The notes under the pieces were generated by a model. That model worked only from the letters and a program-made list of their open reading frames with translations, searched no databases and was not told the DNA's origin. The position numbers were made by a program, and so were the translations under genes. This document shows, piece by piece, positions 5,491 through 12,167 of a DNA stretch of 13,844 nt; position 1 is the stretch's first letter, and every line of letters begins with the position of its first letter. The DNA comes from an uncultured Streptomyces sp. (GTDB taxonomy: Bacteria > Actinomycetota > Actinomycetes > Streptomycetales > Streptomycetaceae). The DNA lies in assembly GCA_946480485.1 (NCBI GenBank), contig CAMLJW010000093.1, positions 1 through 13,844 on the forward strand. Reading direction: 5' to 3'.

Positions 5491-8400
5491 TCACGACCCC
5501 AGGATCGAAGCCAGGAACTCCCCGGTCCACCCCAGCAGTTCCCGTCCGACCAGCGGCTTCCCGCCCACCTTCGCGGTCTTCGGGCGGGGGACCAGTACCT
5601 GGTGGACGGCCGGCTTGATGACGGTCCCGGGGTACAGCCGCTTGAGCCGCAGCTCCTGCGACTCCCTCAGTTCCACGGGCGCGAACCGGATGTTGTTGCC
5701 CTGAAGGACGATCTCCCCGACGCCGCACGCCCGTGCGAGCATCCGGAGCCCGGCCACCAGCAGCAGGTTCTCCACCGGCTCCGGCAACTTCCCGTAGCGG
5801 TCGACGAGTTCCTCGCGTACGGAGTTGATGTCGTCCTCCGTGTTGACGGAGGCGATCGCCCGGTAGGCCTGCAGACGCAGCCGCTCCCCGGGCGCGTAGT
5901 CGTGCGGGACGTGGGCGTCGACCGGGAGCTCGATCTTGACCTCCAGGGGCGGCTCCTCCTCCACGCCGCCTTCCAGCGCGGCACGGTAGTCGGCCACGGC
6001 CTCGCCCACCATGCGTACGTACAGGTCGAAGCCCACGCCCGCGATATGGCCCGACTGCTCGCCCCCCAGCAGATTGCCCGCGCCGCGGATCTCCAGGTCC
6101 TTCATGGCCACATACATGCCGGCGCCCATCTCCGTGTGCTGGGCGATGGTCGCCAGGCGCTCGTGGGCCGTCTCCGTCAGCGGCTTCTCGGGCGGGTAGA
6201 GGAAGTACGCGTAGCCGCGCTCACGGCCGCGGCCCACGCGCCCCCGCAGCTGGTGCAGCTGTGAGAGGCCGAAGTTGTCGCCGCGCTCCACGATCAGCGT
6301 GTTCGCGTTGGAGATGTCGATGCCCGACTCCACGATCGTCGTCGACACCAGCACGTCGAACCTCTTCTCCCAGAAGTCGACGACGACCTGCTCCAGGGCC
6401 TGTTCCGACATCTGACCGTGGGCCGTCGCGATCCGCGCCTCCGGGACGATCTCCCTCAACCTCGCCGCCGCCCGGTCGATCGACTCGACACGGTTGTGGA
6501 TGTAGAAGACCTGTCCCTCGCGCAGCAGCTCGCGGCGGATCGCCGCACCGATCTGCTTCTCCTCGTACGGGCCGACGAAGGTCAGGACCGGGTGCCGCTC
6601 CTCCGGCGGTGTCGTGATCGTGGACATCTCGCGGATGCCCGTCACGGCCATCTCCAGCGTGCGCGGAATCGGGGTCGCCGACATCGTCAGGACGTCGACG
6701 TTGGCCCGCAGCTTCTTCAGCTGTTCCTTGTGTTCGACACCGAAACGCTGCTCCTCGTCAACGATGACCAGTCCCAGGTCCTTGAACCTGGTCTCGGCGG
6801 AGAACAGGCGGTGGGTGCCGATGACGACGTCCACCGACCCCTCCCGCAGCCCCTCCAGGACCGCCTTCGCCTCCGTGTCCGACTGGAAGCGCGACAGCGC
6901 CCGTACGTTCACCGGGAACTGTGAGTAGCGCTCGCCGAACGTCCCGAAGTGCTGCTGCACCAGCAAAGTGGTGGGCACGAGCACCGCCACCTGCTTGCCG
7001 TCCTGGACCGCCTTGAAGGCGGCCCGTACCGCGATCTCCGTCTTGCCGTAGCCGACGTCGCCGCAGATCAGCCGGTCCATCGGGACCGTCTTCTCCATGT
7101 CCTCCTTGACCTCGGCGATGGTCGTCATCTGGTCGGGCGTCTCCACGTACGGGAAGGCGTCCTCCAGCTCGCGCTGCCAGGGGGTGTCCCCGCCGAACGC
7201 GTGCCCCGGCGCCGCCATGCGCGCGCTGTACAGCCTGATCAGGTCGGCCGCGATCTCCTTGACGGCCTTCTTGGCGCGCGCCTTGGTCTTGGTCCAGTCG
7301 GCGCCGCCCAGGCGGTGCAGGGTGGGAGCCTCGCCACCCACGTACTTGGTGATCTGCTCCAGCTGGTCGGTGGGGATGTAGAGCCGGTCGCCGGGCTGGC
7401 CGCGCTTGGCGGGGGCGTACTCGACGACCAGGTACTCGCGGGTCGCGCCCTGGACCGTGCGCTGCACCATCTCGAGGTACCGGCCGACGCCGTGCTGCTC
7501 GTGGACGATGTAGTCGCCCGTCTCCAGGGTCAGCGGGTCGATGGTCTTGCGGCGACGGGCGGGCATGCGGGCGCCGTCCCTGCCGGCGGCCTTCTGGCCC
7601 GTGAGGTCGGTCTCGGTGAGGACGGCGAGCTTCAGAGCCGTATCGACGAAGCCGTAGTCGATCGAGCCGCACGCCACCTGGACGACGGACGGCGTGAGCG
7701 CGGCGAGGTCGGACTCCGGCCGGGCCGCGATGCCCTCGCCGCCGAGGACCTCGACGGTGCGGGCGGCGGGACCGTGGCCCTCGGTGACGAACACCGCGCG
7801 CCAGCCGTCCGCGAGCCAGCCCTTGGTGTCGGCAAGGGCCCTGGCGGTGTCGCCGCGGTATGACTCCGGGGCCTGCATGCCGAGCTTCAGCATGTCCCCC
7901 GCCGCGTCAGCGGCATATGTCACCGTGAGCTCTTCGTCCGCCGCGAACGGGGACACCGACCACCACATCATGTCCAGCCCGCGGGCCCGGTCCCGGACAT
8001 CCGCGATGGACCACAGGGAGGCCGCGTCGACGTCGATGGGAGCCTCTTTGCCACCCGCCGTCGCCGCCCAGGACGCCTGCAGGAACTCCTGCGAGGTCGC
8101 CACCAGGTCCGCGGCCCGCGTCCGGACCCGCTCCGGGTCACACACGACGGCCATCGCGCCCTTGGGCAGTACGTCGAGGAGCAGCTCCATGTCGTCGACG
8201 AGTACGGGGGCCAGGGACTCCATGCCCTCGACGGCGATGCCCTCGGCGATCTTCCCGAGCAGTTCGCCCAGCTCGGGGTGCGCCTCGGCGAGCGCCGCGG
8301 CCCGGCCGCGTACGTCGTCCGTGAGGAGCAGCTCGCGGCAGGGCGGCGCCCACAGGCCGTGCTCGGCGACTTCGAGGGATCGCTGGTCGGCGACCTTGAA

Positions 8401-9045
8401 GTACCGGATCTCCTCGACGTCGTCGCCCCAGAACTCCACGCGCAGCGGGTGTTCCTCGGTGGGTGGGAAGACGTCGAGGATGCCGCCGCGTACGGCGAAC
8501 TCGCCGCGTTTCTCGACGAGTTCCACGCGGGAGTACGCTGCTGCCGCCAGCGCCTCGACGATGCCTCCGAGGTCAGCCGTGTCGCCGGTCCGCAGGGCGA
8601 CCGGCTCCAGGTCGCCCAGGCCCTTGACCTGGGGCTGGAGCACGGAGCGTACGGGTGCGACGACGACCGAGACCGGGCCGGTCTCCGGGTCGTCGGGGCG
8701 GGGGTGCGCGAGGCGGCGCAGCACGGCGAGACGGCGGCCCACGGTGTCCGACCTCGGAGACAGCCGCTCGTGCGGGAGGGTCTCCCAGGACGGGTACTCC
8801 ACGACCCCGTCGGCGGGCAGCAGGGACCTGAGCGCCGCCGCCAGGTCCTCGGCCTCCCGTCCTGTGGCGGTCACCGCCAGTACCGTACGGCCCGCTTCCC
8901 TGGCCAGTGCCGCCACGGCGAAGGGGCGGGCGGCGGGCGGGCCGACCAGGTCGACGTGCATCCGGTTGCCGTCGGTGGCGGCCTTCACCGCTTCGGTGAG
9001 TGCGGCGTCCTTGACGACGGCGTCGAGCAGACCGTGCAGGCTCAT
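5491..9045 (-). CDS. mfd: Transcription-repair coupling factor Mfd
   Basis: An 1184-residue protein, of usual family length. The N-terminal third is the UvrB-like part that recruits UvrA. The RNA-polymerase-interacting domain begins near residue 511 (DYIVHEQHGVGRYLEMV). The RecG-like translocase follows: Walker A GDVGYGKT with Lys668, the DEEQ box at 763-766, motif III MSATPIPRTLEMA, TTIVESGIDISNANTLIVERGD, and motif VI QLRGRVGRGRERGY near 932. A C-terminal TRCF domain runs to the end. Mfd pushes stalled RNA polymerase off damaged DNA and brings in nucleotide excision repair. ATG at 9045 is preferred: GGAAG lies 7 nt upstream and MSLHGLLDAVVKD matches the start I recall for Streptomyces Mfd. 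A TTG at 9063 would add six residues and lacks a ribosome-binding site. All key motifs are intact. Confidence 0.97.
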   Translation of the reverse strand: MSLHGLLDAVVKDAALTEAVKAATDGNRMHVDLVGPPAARPFAVAALAREAGRTVLAVTATGREAEDLAAALRSLLPADGVVEYPSWETLPHERLSPRSDTVGRRLAVLRRLAHPRPDDPETGPVSVVVAPVRSVLQPQVKGLGDLEPVALRTGDTADLGGIVEALAAAAYSRVELVEKRGEFAVRGGILDVFPPTEEHPLRVEFWGDDVEEIRYFKVADQRSLEVAEHGLWAPPCRELLLTDDVRGRAAALAEAHPELGELLGKIAEGIAVEGMESLAPVLVDDMELLLDVLPKGAMAVVCDPERVRTRAADLVATSQEFLQASWAATAGGKEAPIDVDAASLWSIADVRDRARGLDMMWWSVSPFAADEELTVTYAADAAGDMLKLGMQAPESYRGDTARALADTKGWLADGWRAVFVTEGHGPAARTVEVLGGEGIAARPESDLAALTPSVVQVACGSIDYGFVDTALKLAVLTETDLTGQKAAGRDGARMPARRRKTIDPLTLETGDYIVHEQHGVGRYLEMVQRTVQGATREYLVVEYAPAKRGQPGDRLYIPTDQLEQITKYVGGEAPTLHRLGGADWTKTKARAKKAVKEIAADLIRLYSARMAAPGHAFGGDTPWQRELEDAFPYVETPDQMTTIAEVKEDMEKTVPMDRLICGDVGYGKTEIAVRAAFKAVQDGKQVAVLVPTTLLVQQHFGTFGERYSQFPVNVRALSRFQSDTEAKAVLEGLREGSVDVVIGTHRLFSAETRFKDLGLVIVDEEQRFGVEHKEQLKKLRANVDVLTMSATPIPRTLEMAVTGIREMSTITTPPEERHPVLTFVGPYEEKQIGAAIRRELLREGQVFYIHNRVESIDRAAARLREIVPEARIATAHGQMSEQALEQVVVDFWEKRFDVLVSTTIVESGIDISNANTLIVERGDNFGLSQLHQLRGRVGRGRERGYAYFLYPPEKPLTETAHERLATIAQHTEMGAGMYVAMKDLEIRGAGNLLGGEQSGHIAGVGFDLYVRMVGEAVADYRAALEGGVEEEPPLEVKIELPVDAHVPHDYAPGERLRLQAYRAIASVNTEDDINSVREELVDRYGKLPEPVENLLLVAGLRMLARACGVGEIVLQGNNIRFAPVELRESQELRLKRLYPGTVIKPAVHQVLVPRPKTAKVGGKPLVGRELLGWTGEFLASILGS

Positions 9046-9080
9046 GAAGAGGCTTCCATCCAAGGAGAGAGCAACGCGGA

Positions 9081-9104
9081 CGGCCCGACACGTCGTACGG
9101 GCCG
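9081..9104. promoter_or_regulatory. Hairpin in the mfd 5' leader
   Basis: CGGCCCG (9081-9087) pairs with CGGGCCG (9098-9104) across a 10-base loop, 36-59 bp upstream of the mfd ATG. It may be a leader hairpin or an operator dyad. Confidence 0.35.
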
Positions 9105-9157
9105 GGGGTGTCCAGGGTACGACGGCGCTGCCCTTGCTCGGTCCGGGCGATCTCCCG

Positions 9158-9215
9158 GGGCAAGGACTGTCCTGTTCTCAACAGTCCTGGCAGCCGGTCT
9201 CGGCAGTCCTTGCCC
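9158..9215. promoter_or_regulatory. Mutually exclusive hairpins in the mfd / DUF2079 intergenic region
   Basis: GGGCAAGGACTG (9158-9169) pairs perfectly with CAGTCCTTGCCC (9204-9215), a 12-bp stem. The overlapping AGGACTGT (9163-9170) pairs perfectly with ACAGTCCT (9181-9188), an 8-bp stem with a 10-base loop. Both use the same left arm, so only one can form at a time. This is the geometry of an attenuator or switch, though tandem recombination of a short motif could also produce it. It lies between the divergent mfd and DUF2079 genes. Confidence 0.45.
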
Positions 9216-9253
9216 GGCAGCCACATCTCGACCGTCCTGGGGGCAGGCCGGCA

Positions 9254-9272
9254 AGCGGGAATCAGTCCCGCT
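9254..9272. promoter_or_regulatory. 7-bp stem-loop followed by a palindrome
   Basis: AGCGGGA (9254-9260) and TCCCGCT (9266-9272) form a stem with a 5-base loop, followed on the plus strand by CAATTGTT. This could be a weak terminator for transcripts entering from the left. A separate perfect palindrome ACGGTACCGT sits at 9286-9295 and could be an operator for the DUF2079 gene. Confidence 0.35.
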
Positions 9273-9402
9273 CAATTGTTCAGGAACGGTACCGTCACAG
9301 ATCCCGTCCTACCTCCAACTGCCCCAGCCGATTCGCCTCCGCGGTCTAGCCCCACCCGGCCCGACCCAGCGCGACCGCCGGCCTACTGCCCGACCGCCCG
9401 CC

Positions 9403-9438
9403 CGACCGATCGACCGATCGACCGACCGACCGACCGAA
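9403..9438 (+). repeat. Tetranucleotide (CGAY) tandem array upstream of the DUF2079 gene
   Basis: Nine consecutive CGAN units: CGAC, CGAT, CGAC, CGAT, four CGAC, then CGAA. The array ends inside the GAAGGA ribosome-binding site (9436-9441), 10 bp before the GTG start. Length change by slippage would alter the leader but not the reading frame. Confidence 0.8.
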
Positions 9439-9448
9439 GGATCAACCT

Positions 9449-10912
9449 GTGCCCGGAGCCACCGCCGCCACGCCCGACCGCGCCCGGACGGCGCGGGAGG
9501 CCCCGTCCCTCACCCCGGCGCCGGTCACGCCCTCCCGTGGCCGGCCCTTCCGCCGCCGCCTCCTGGACGGCGGGTGGGATCCGCAGATCCTGGCTGTCGT
9601 TCTGTTCACCGCGTATGCGATCGTCTCCGTCGGCCGTTACGCGCACCTCGAGACGAGGTCCTGGGATCTCGGCATATTCGAGCAGGCGGTTCGCGCCTAC
9701 GCGCACTTCCAGGTGCCGGTCGTGGACCTCAAGGGACCCGGCGTGAACGTCCTGGGCGACCACTTCAGCCCCGTCACCGCGCTGCTCGCCCCCCTCTACC
9801 GGCTCTTCCCCTCCCCTGTCACCCTGCTCATCGCCCAGGCCGCGCTGGTGGCGCTGTCCGCCGTGCCGGTCACCCGGGCCGCCGCCCGGCTGCTCGGACG
9901 CCCTCGCGGGCTCGCGCTCGGCATCGCGTACGGACTGTCGTGGGGCATCCAGCGTGCGGTCGACTTCGACTTCCACGAGATCTGCTTCGCCGTGCCGCTG
10001 ATCGCCTACGCCCTGGAGGCGGTGTTGCGGCACCGTTGGCGGGCCGCGCTGTGCTGGGCCCTCCCGCTGGTCGTCGTGAAGGAGGACCTGGGTCTGACGC
10101 TGGCCGCCATCGCCCTGGTGGTCGCCCTGCGGTCCTGGCGCCTCTCCCGCAAGACGGCCCTGTACGCGCTCGGGGTCGCGGCCTTCGGCGCGCTGGCCAC
10201 GCTCGTCACCCTCACACTGGTGATACCGGCCTTCAACACCGCGGACGCCTACGACTACTGGAACAAGGTCAACGGCGAAGGCGGCCCCTTCGACGGCATG
10301 GACACCAAACTCCGCACGCTGGCCTGGCTGTTGATCCCCACCACCGGCCTCCTGGCCCTGCGTTCCCCGCTCCTGCTGGTCGCCCTGCCGACCCTCGGCT
10401 GGCGCTTCCTCTCCCACGACTCGCACTACTGGGGAACGGACTGGCACTACAGCGCGGTCCTGATGCCGGTCGTCACGCTCGCCCTCGCCGACGCGCTCGC
10501 CACCACCCAGCGCAGCCCACGCCCCTGGCTGCGTTCGTACACGCTGCACCTGCCCGCCGCCGTCACCGCGGCAGCGCTCGCGCTGACGACCACGCTGCCG
10601 CTGTCCACTCTGACCGAGGCCACCGCCTACCGCACGCCCGCGCGTGTCACCGCGATCGAGCGCCTGTTGGCCCGAATCCCGGACGGGGCGACCGTCGAGT
10701 CCAACATCGGCCCGATCAGCCGCCTCACCTCCCGCTGCCGGGTCTTCTGGCTCTCCAACACCCAGGGGGTGACCCCACACTTCATCGCCCTGGACAATTC
10801 CTCCGGCGAGTACCGCGACGTCCAGGCCTACGCCCAGCAGCTGCATCCGCGCGCCGACTACGCCATCATCGGCACCGCCCATGGCTACGTCCTCCTCGAA
10901 CGCCGCCGATGA
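9449..10912 (+). CDS. DUF2079 family polytopic membrane protein
   Basis: A 487-residue membrane protein of unknown function. A cytoplasmic Arg/Pro-rich tail (1-45) leads into TM1 at about 47-62 (ILAVVLFTAYAIVSVG). Next comes the conserved DUF2079 loop with SWDLGIFEQAVRAY and VLGDHFSPVTALLAPLYRLF. Several more hydrophobic helices follow (for example LLIAQAALVALSAVPV, ALCWALPLVVV, YALGVAAFGALATLVTLTLV), with VDFDFHEICFAVP between them. The last 120 residues are mostly soluble (VESNIGPISRLTSRCRVFWL). The loop pattern recalls GT-C type glycosyltransferases, where an acidic extracellular loop acts on lipid-linked sugars; that is inference. GTG at 9449 is supported by GAAGGA with 7 nt spacing. It is divergent from mfd and stands as a single gene closed by a strong terminator. 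Confidence 0.88.
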   Translation: MPGATAATPDRARTAREAPSLTPAPVTPSRGRPFRRRLLDGGWDPQILAVVLFTAYAIVSVGRYAHLETRSWDLGIFEQAVRAYAHFQVPVVDLKGPGVNVLGDHFSPVTALLAPLYRLFPSPVTLLIAQAALVALSAVPVTRAAARLLGRPRGLALGIAYGLSWGIQRAVDFDFHEICFAVPLIAYALEAVLRHRWRAALCWALPLVVVKEDLGLTLAAIALVVALRSWRLSRKTALYALGVAAFGALATLVTLTLVIPAFNTADAYDYWNKVNGEGGPFDGMDTKLRTLAWLLIPTTGLLALRSPLLLVALPTLGWRFLSHDSHYWGTDWHYSAVLMPVVTLALADALATTQRSPRPWLRSYTLHLPAAVTAAALALTTTLPLSTLTEATAYRTPARVTAIERLLARIPDGATVESNIGPISRLTSRCRVFWLSNTQGVTPHFIALDNSSGEYRDVQAYAQQLHPRADYAIIGTAHGYVLLERRR

Positions 10913-10916
10913 GAAC

Positions 10917-10955
10917 GCCCGGCGCCGGGGGGTTGGAAACGGCCTGGCGCCGGGC
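10917..10955. terminator. Bidirectional terminator between convergent genes
   Basis: GCCCGGCGCC (10917-10926) and GGCGCCGGGC (10946-10955) form a perfect 10-bp G+C stem with a 19-base loop, starting 5 nt after the DUF2079 stop. The facing coiled-coil gene ends at 11058, so the hairpin can end transcripts from both sides. There is no T-run, as is common in Streptomyces. Confidence 0.75.
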
Positions 10956-11057
10956 TCACTCTCCCCCCGTCACCCCGTTCCCCCCATTACCCCGTATCCG
11001 TGCCGGCGGTGTCGGCGTCGACCATCACCTCCGCTGGAGCGGGCGAGAGCCGAACCC

Positions 11058-11945
11058 CTACTCCGCCGCAGCGCGTCCCGTGAGCGCGGCGAGGCTGCTG
11101 CGTACGTTGTCCATGTGGGCCCGTAGGTCGTTCCACCGCTCGCCATGCTCGCGCAGCACCCGCTCCGTCTCACGGGTAACCCGCTCCGCATGAACCCCCG
11201 CCTCCGCGATCAGCTCGGCAGCCCGCGCCTCCGCATCCTCCTGCCGCCGCCGAACCGACTCCTGTGCGTCGCCAAGGGCCTGCTCCGCCTCGCCCAGCCC
11301 CGCCTCGGCGCGCGCCGCCCGCGATCCGTAGTGTGCGTCGAACACGGCCTCCCGCTCGGCGGCCGCCCGCCGCACCTCCTCCCCGCTTTCGGCGTGCTCC
11401 CTCTCCTGGTCGGCCAGCAATCCCTCCGTACGCTGCCGCATATCACGCAGCGCGGCGAGCGCCTCACCCCGGCACTCCTTCACCTCGCGGCGCGCGGCGA
11501 CCCGCATCTCGTCGGCCTCGGCCCCCGCGGCGAGCAACCGGTGCCGGGCCCGTTCCTCGGCCTCGCCGCGCACCGCGTCGGCATCCGCCCTCGCCGCCTC
11601 GCGCAGTCGCCCGGCCTCGGCCTGCGCCTCCTCAACGACACGTCGCGCCTCCCGCCGCGCGTCCTCGCGCAGCGCCGCCGCCTCCTGCGCGCCGAGTTCG
11701 TAGAGACGTTGGGCACGCTCACCGAGCACCTCGTACGTCTGCGCCGGGAGACTGGCCACGACCTCGCGCAGCCGCTCCGTCTCCTCCTCCATCTCCCTGG
11801 CCAGCACGGTCAGCCGAGCTGCCCGCTCCCACGCCGCGTCACGGTCCCAGGAGAGTGCGGCAGCGTACGCGTCGACCTGCTCAGGACGGTAACCACGCCC
11901 CCGTACGACCACGAAGCCCTGAGGCGACACCGACCCGCTGCTCAT
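11058..11945 (-). CDS. DivIVA-like coiled-coil protein (often annotated as cellulose-binding)
   Basis: A 295-residue cytoplasmic protein. Residues 5-30 (SPQGFVVVRGRGYRPEQVDAY) resemble the N-terminal DivIVA membrane-targeting segment, with the G-Y/F-x-x-x-Q-V-D pattern. From about 35 to 285 it is almost entirely Ala/Glu/Arg-rich helix with coiled-coil heptads (for example LREDARREARRVVEEAQAEA and ELIAEAGVHAERVTRETERV). Such proteins form filaments or scaffolds in polar growth of actinobacteria (DivIVA, Scy, FilP type). The automatic label cellulose-binding protein is common for relatives but no carbohydrate-binding domain is seen. ATG at 11945 is preceded by GGGGA with 7 nt spacing. It is preceded by the terminator of the SUKH gene, so it has its own promoter within 11946-12095. 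It is shorter than DivIVA or Scy and cannot be equated with either. Confidence 0.85.
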   Translation of the reverse strand: MSSGSVSPQGFVVVRGRGYRPEQVDAYAAALSWDRDAAWERAARLTVLAREMEEETERLREVVASLPAQTYEVLGERAQRLYELGAQEAAALREDARREARRVVEEAQAEAGRLREAARADADAVRGEAEERARHRLLAAGAEADEMRVAARREVKECRGEALAALRDMRQRTEGLLADQEREHAESGEEVRRAAAEREAVFDAHYGSRAARAEAGLGEAEQALGDAQESVRRRQEDAEARAAELIAEAGVHAERVTRETERVLREHGERWNDLRAHMDNVRSSLAALTGRAAAE

Positions 11946-11983
11946 CCTCGAATCCCCTCTCCGGCGTGCTGCGTACAACACAC

Positions 11984-11998
11984 GATGTGGCGCACATC
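11984..11998. promoter_or_regulatory. Operator-like dyad upstream of the coiled-coil gene
   Basis: GATGTG (11984-11989) and CACATC (11993-11998) form a perfect 6-bp inverted repeat with a GCG centre, 39-53 bp upstream of the ATG, where a promoter is expected. No confident -35/-10 pair was recognised. Binding of a dimeric regulator is inference. Confidence 0.35.
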
Positions 11999-12095
11999 TT
12001 GGTTGATCAGACGGAAGTGTCCATAACACGACACTCCGCCCATTCATCCGCTCGGGAGTCCGGGGCATCCAACGTATGCGACGCAACACAGGGCA

Positions 12096-12133
12096 AAGGG
12101 CCGGACCCGGTCGAACGACCAGGTCCGGCCCTT
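12096..12133 (-). terminator. Strong terminator of the SUKH/deaminase-like gene
   Basis: AAGGGCCGGACC (12096-12107) and GGTCCGGCCCTT (12122-12133) form a perfect 12-bp stem. The 14-base loop contains a second GGTC/GACC pairing, extending the hairpin after one mismatch. On the minus strand it lies 34 nt past the stop at 12168 and is followed by TTTGCCC. Confidence 0.85.
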
Positions 12134-12167
12134 GCAGAGAGCGAGCGACTCGCAGATCAACGAGCCG

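Noticed and set aside
9383..10882. Minus-strand frame of about 500 codons opposite the DUF2079 gene
   Set aside because: It is Gly/Gln/Arg/Asp-rich low complexity, mirroring the codon bias of the membrane protein on the other strand.
8278..11193. Plus-strand open frame of over 970 codons
   Set aside because: It lies antisense to mfd and out of frame with the DUF2079 gene. Its composition is Arg/Pro-rich with no recognisable domain, typical of G+C-rich shadow frames.
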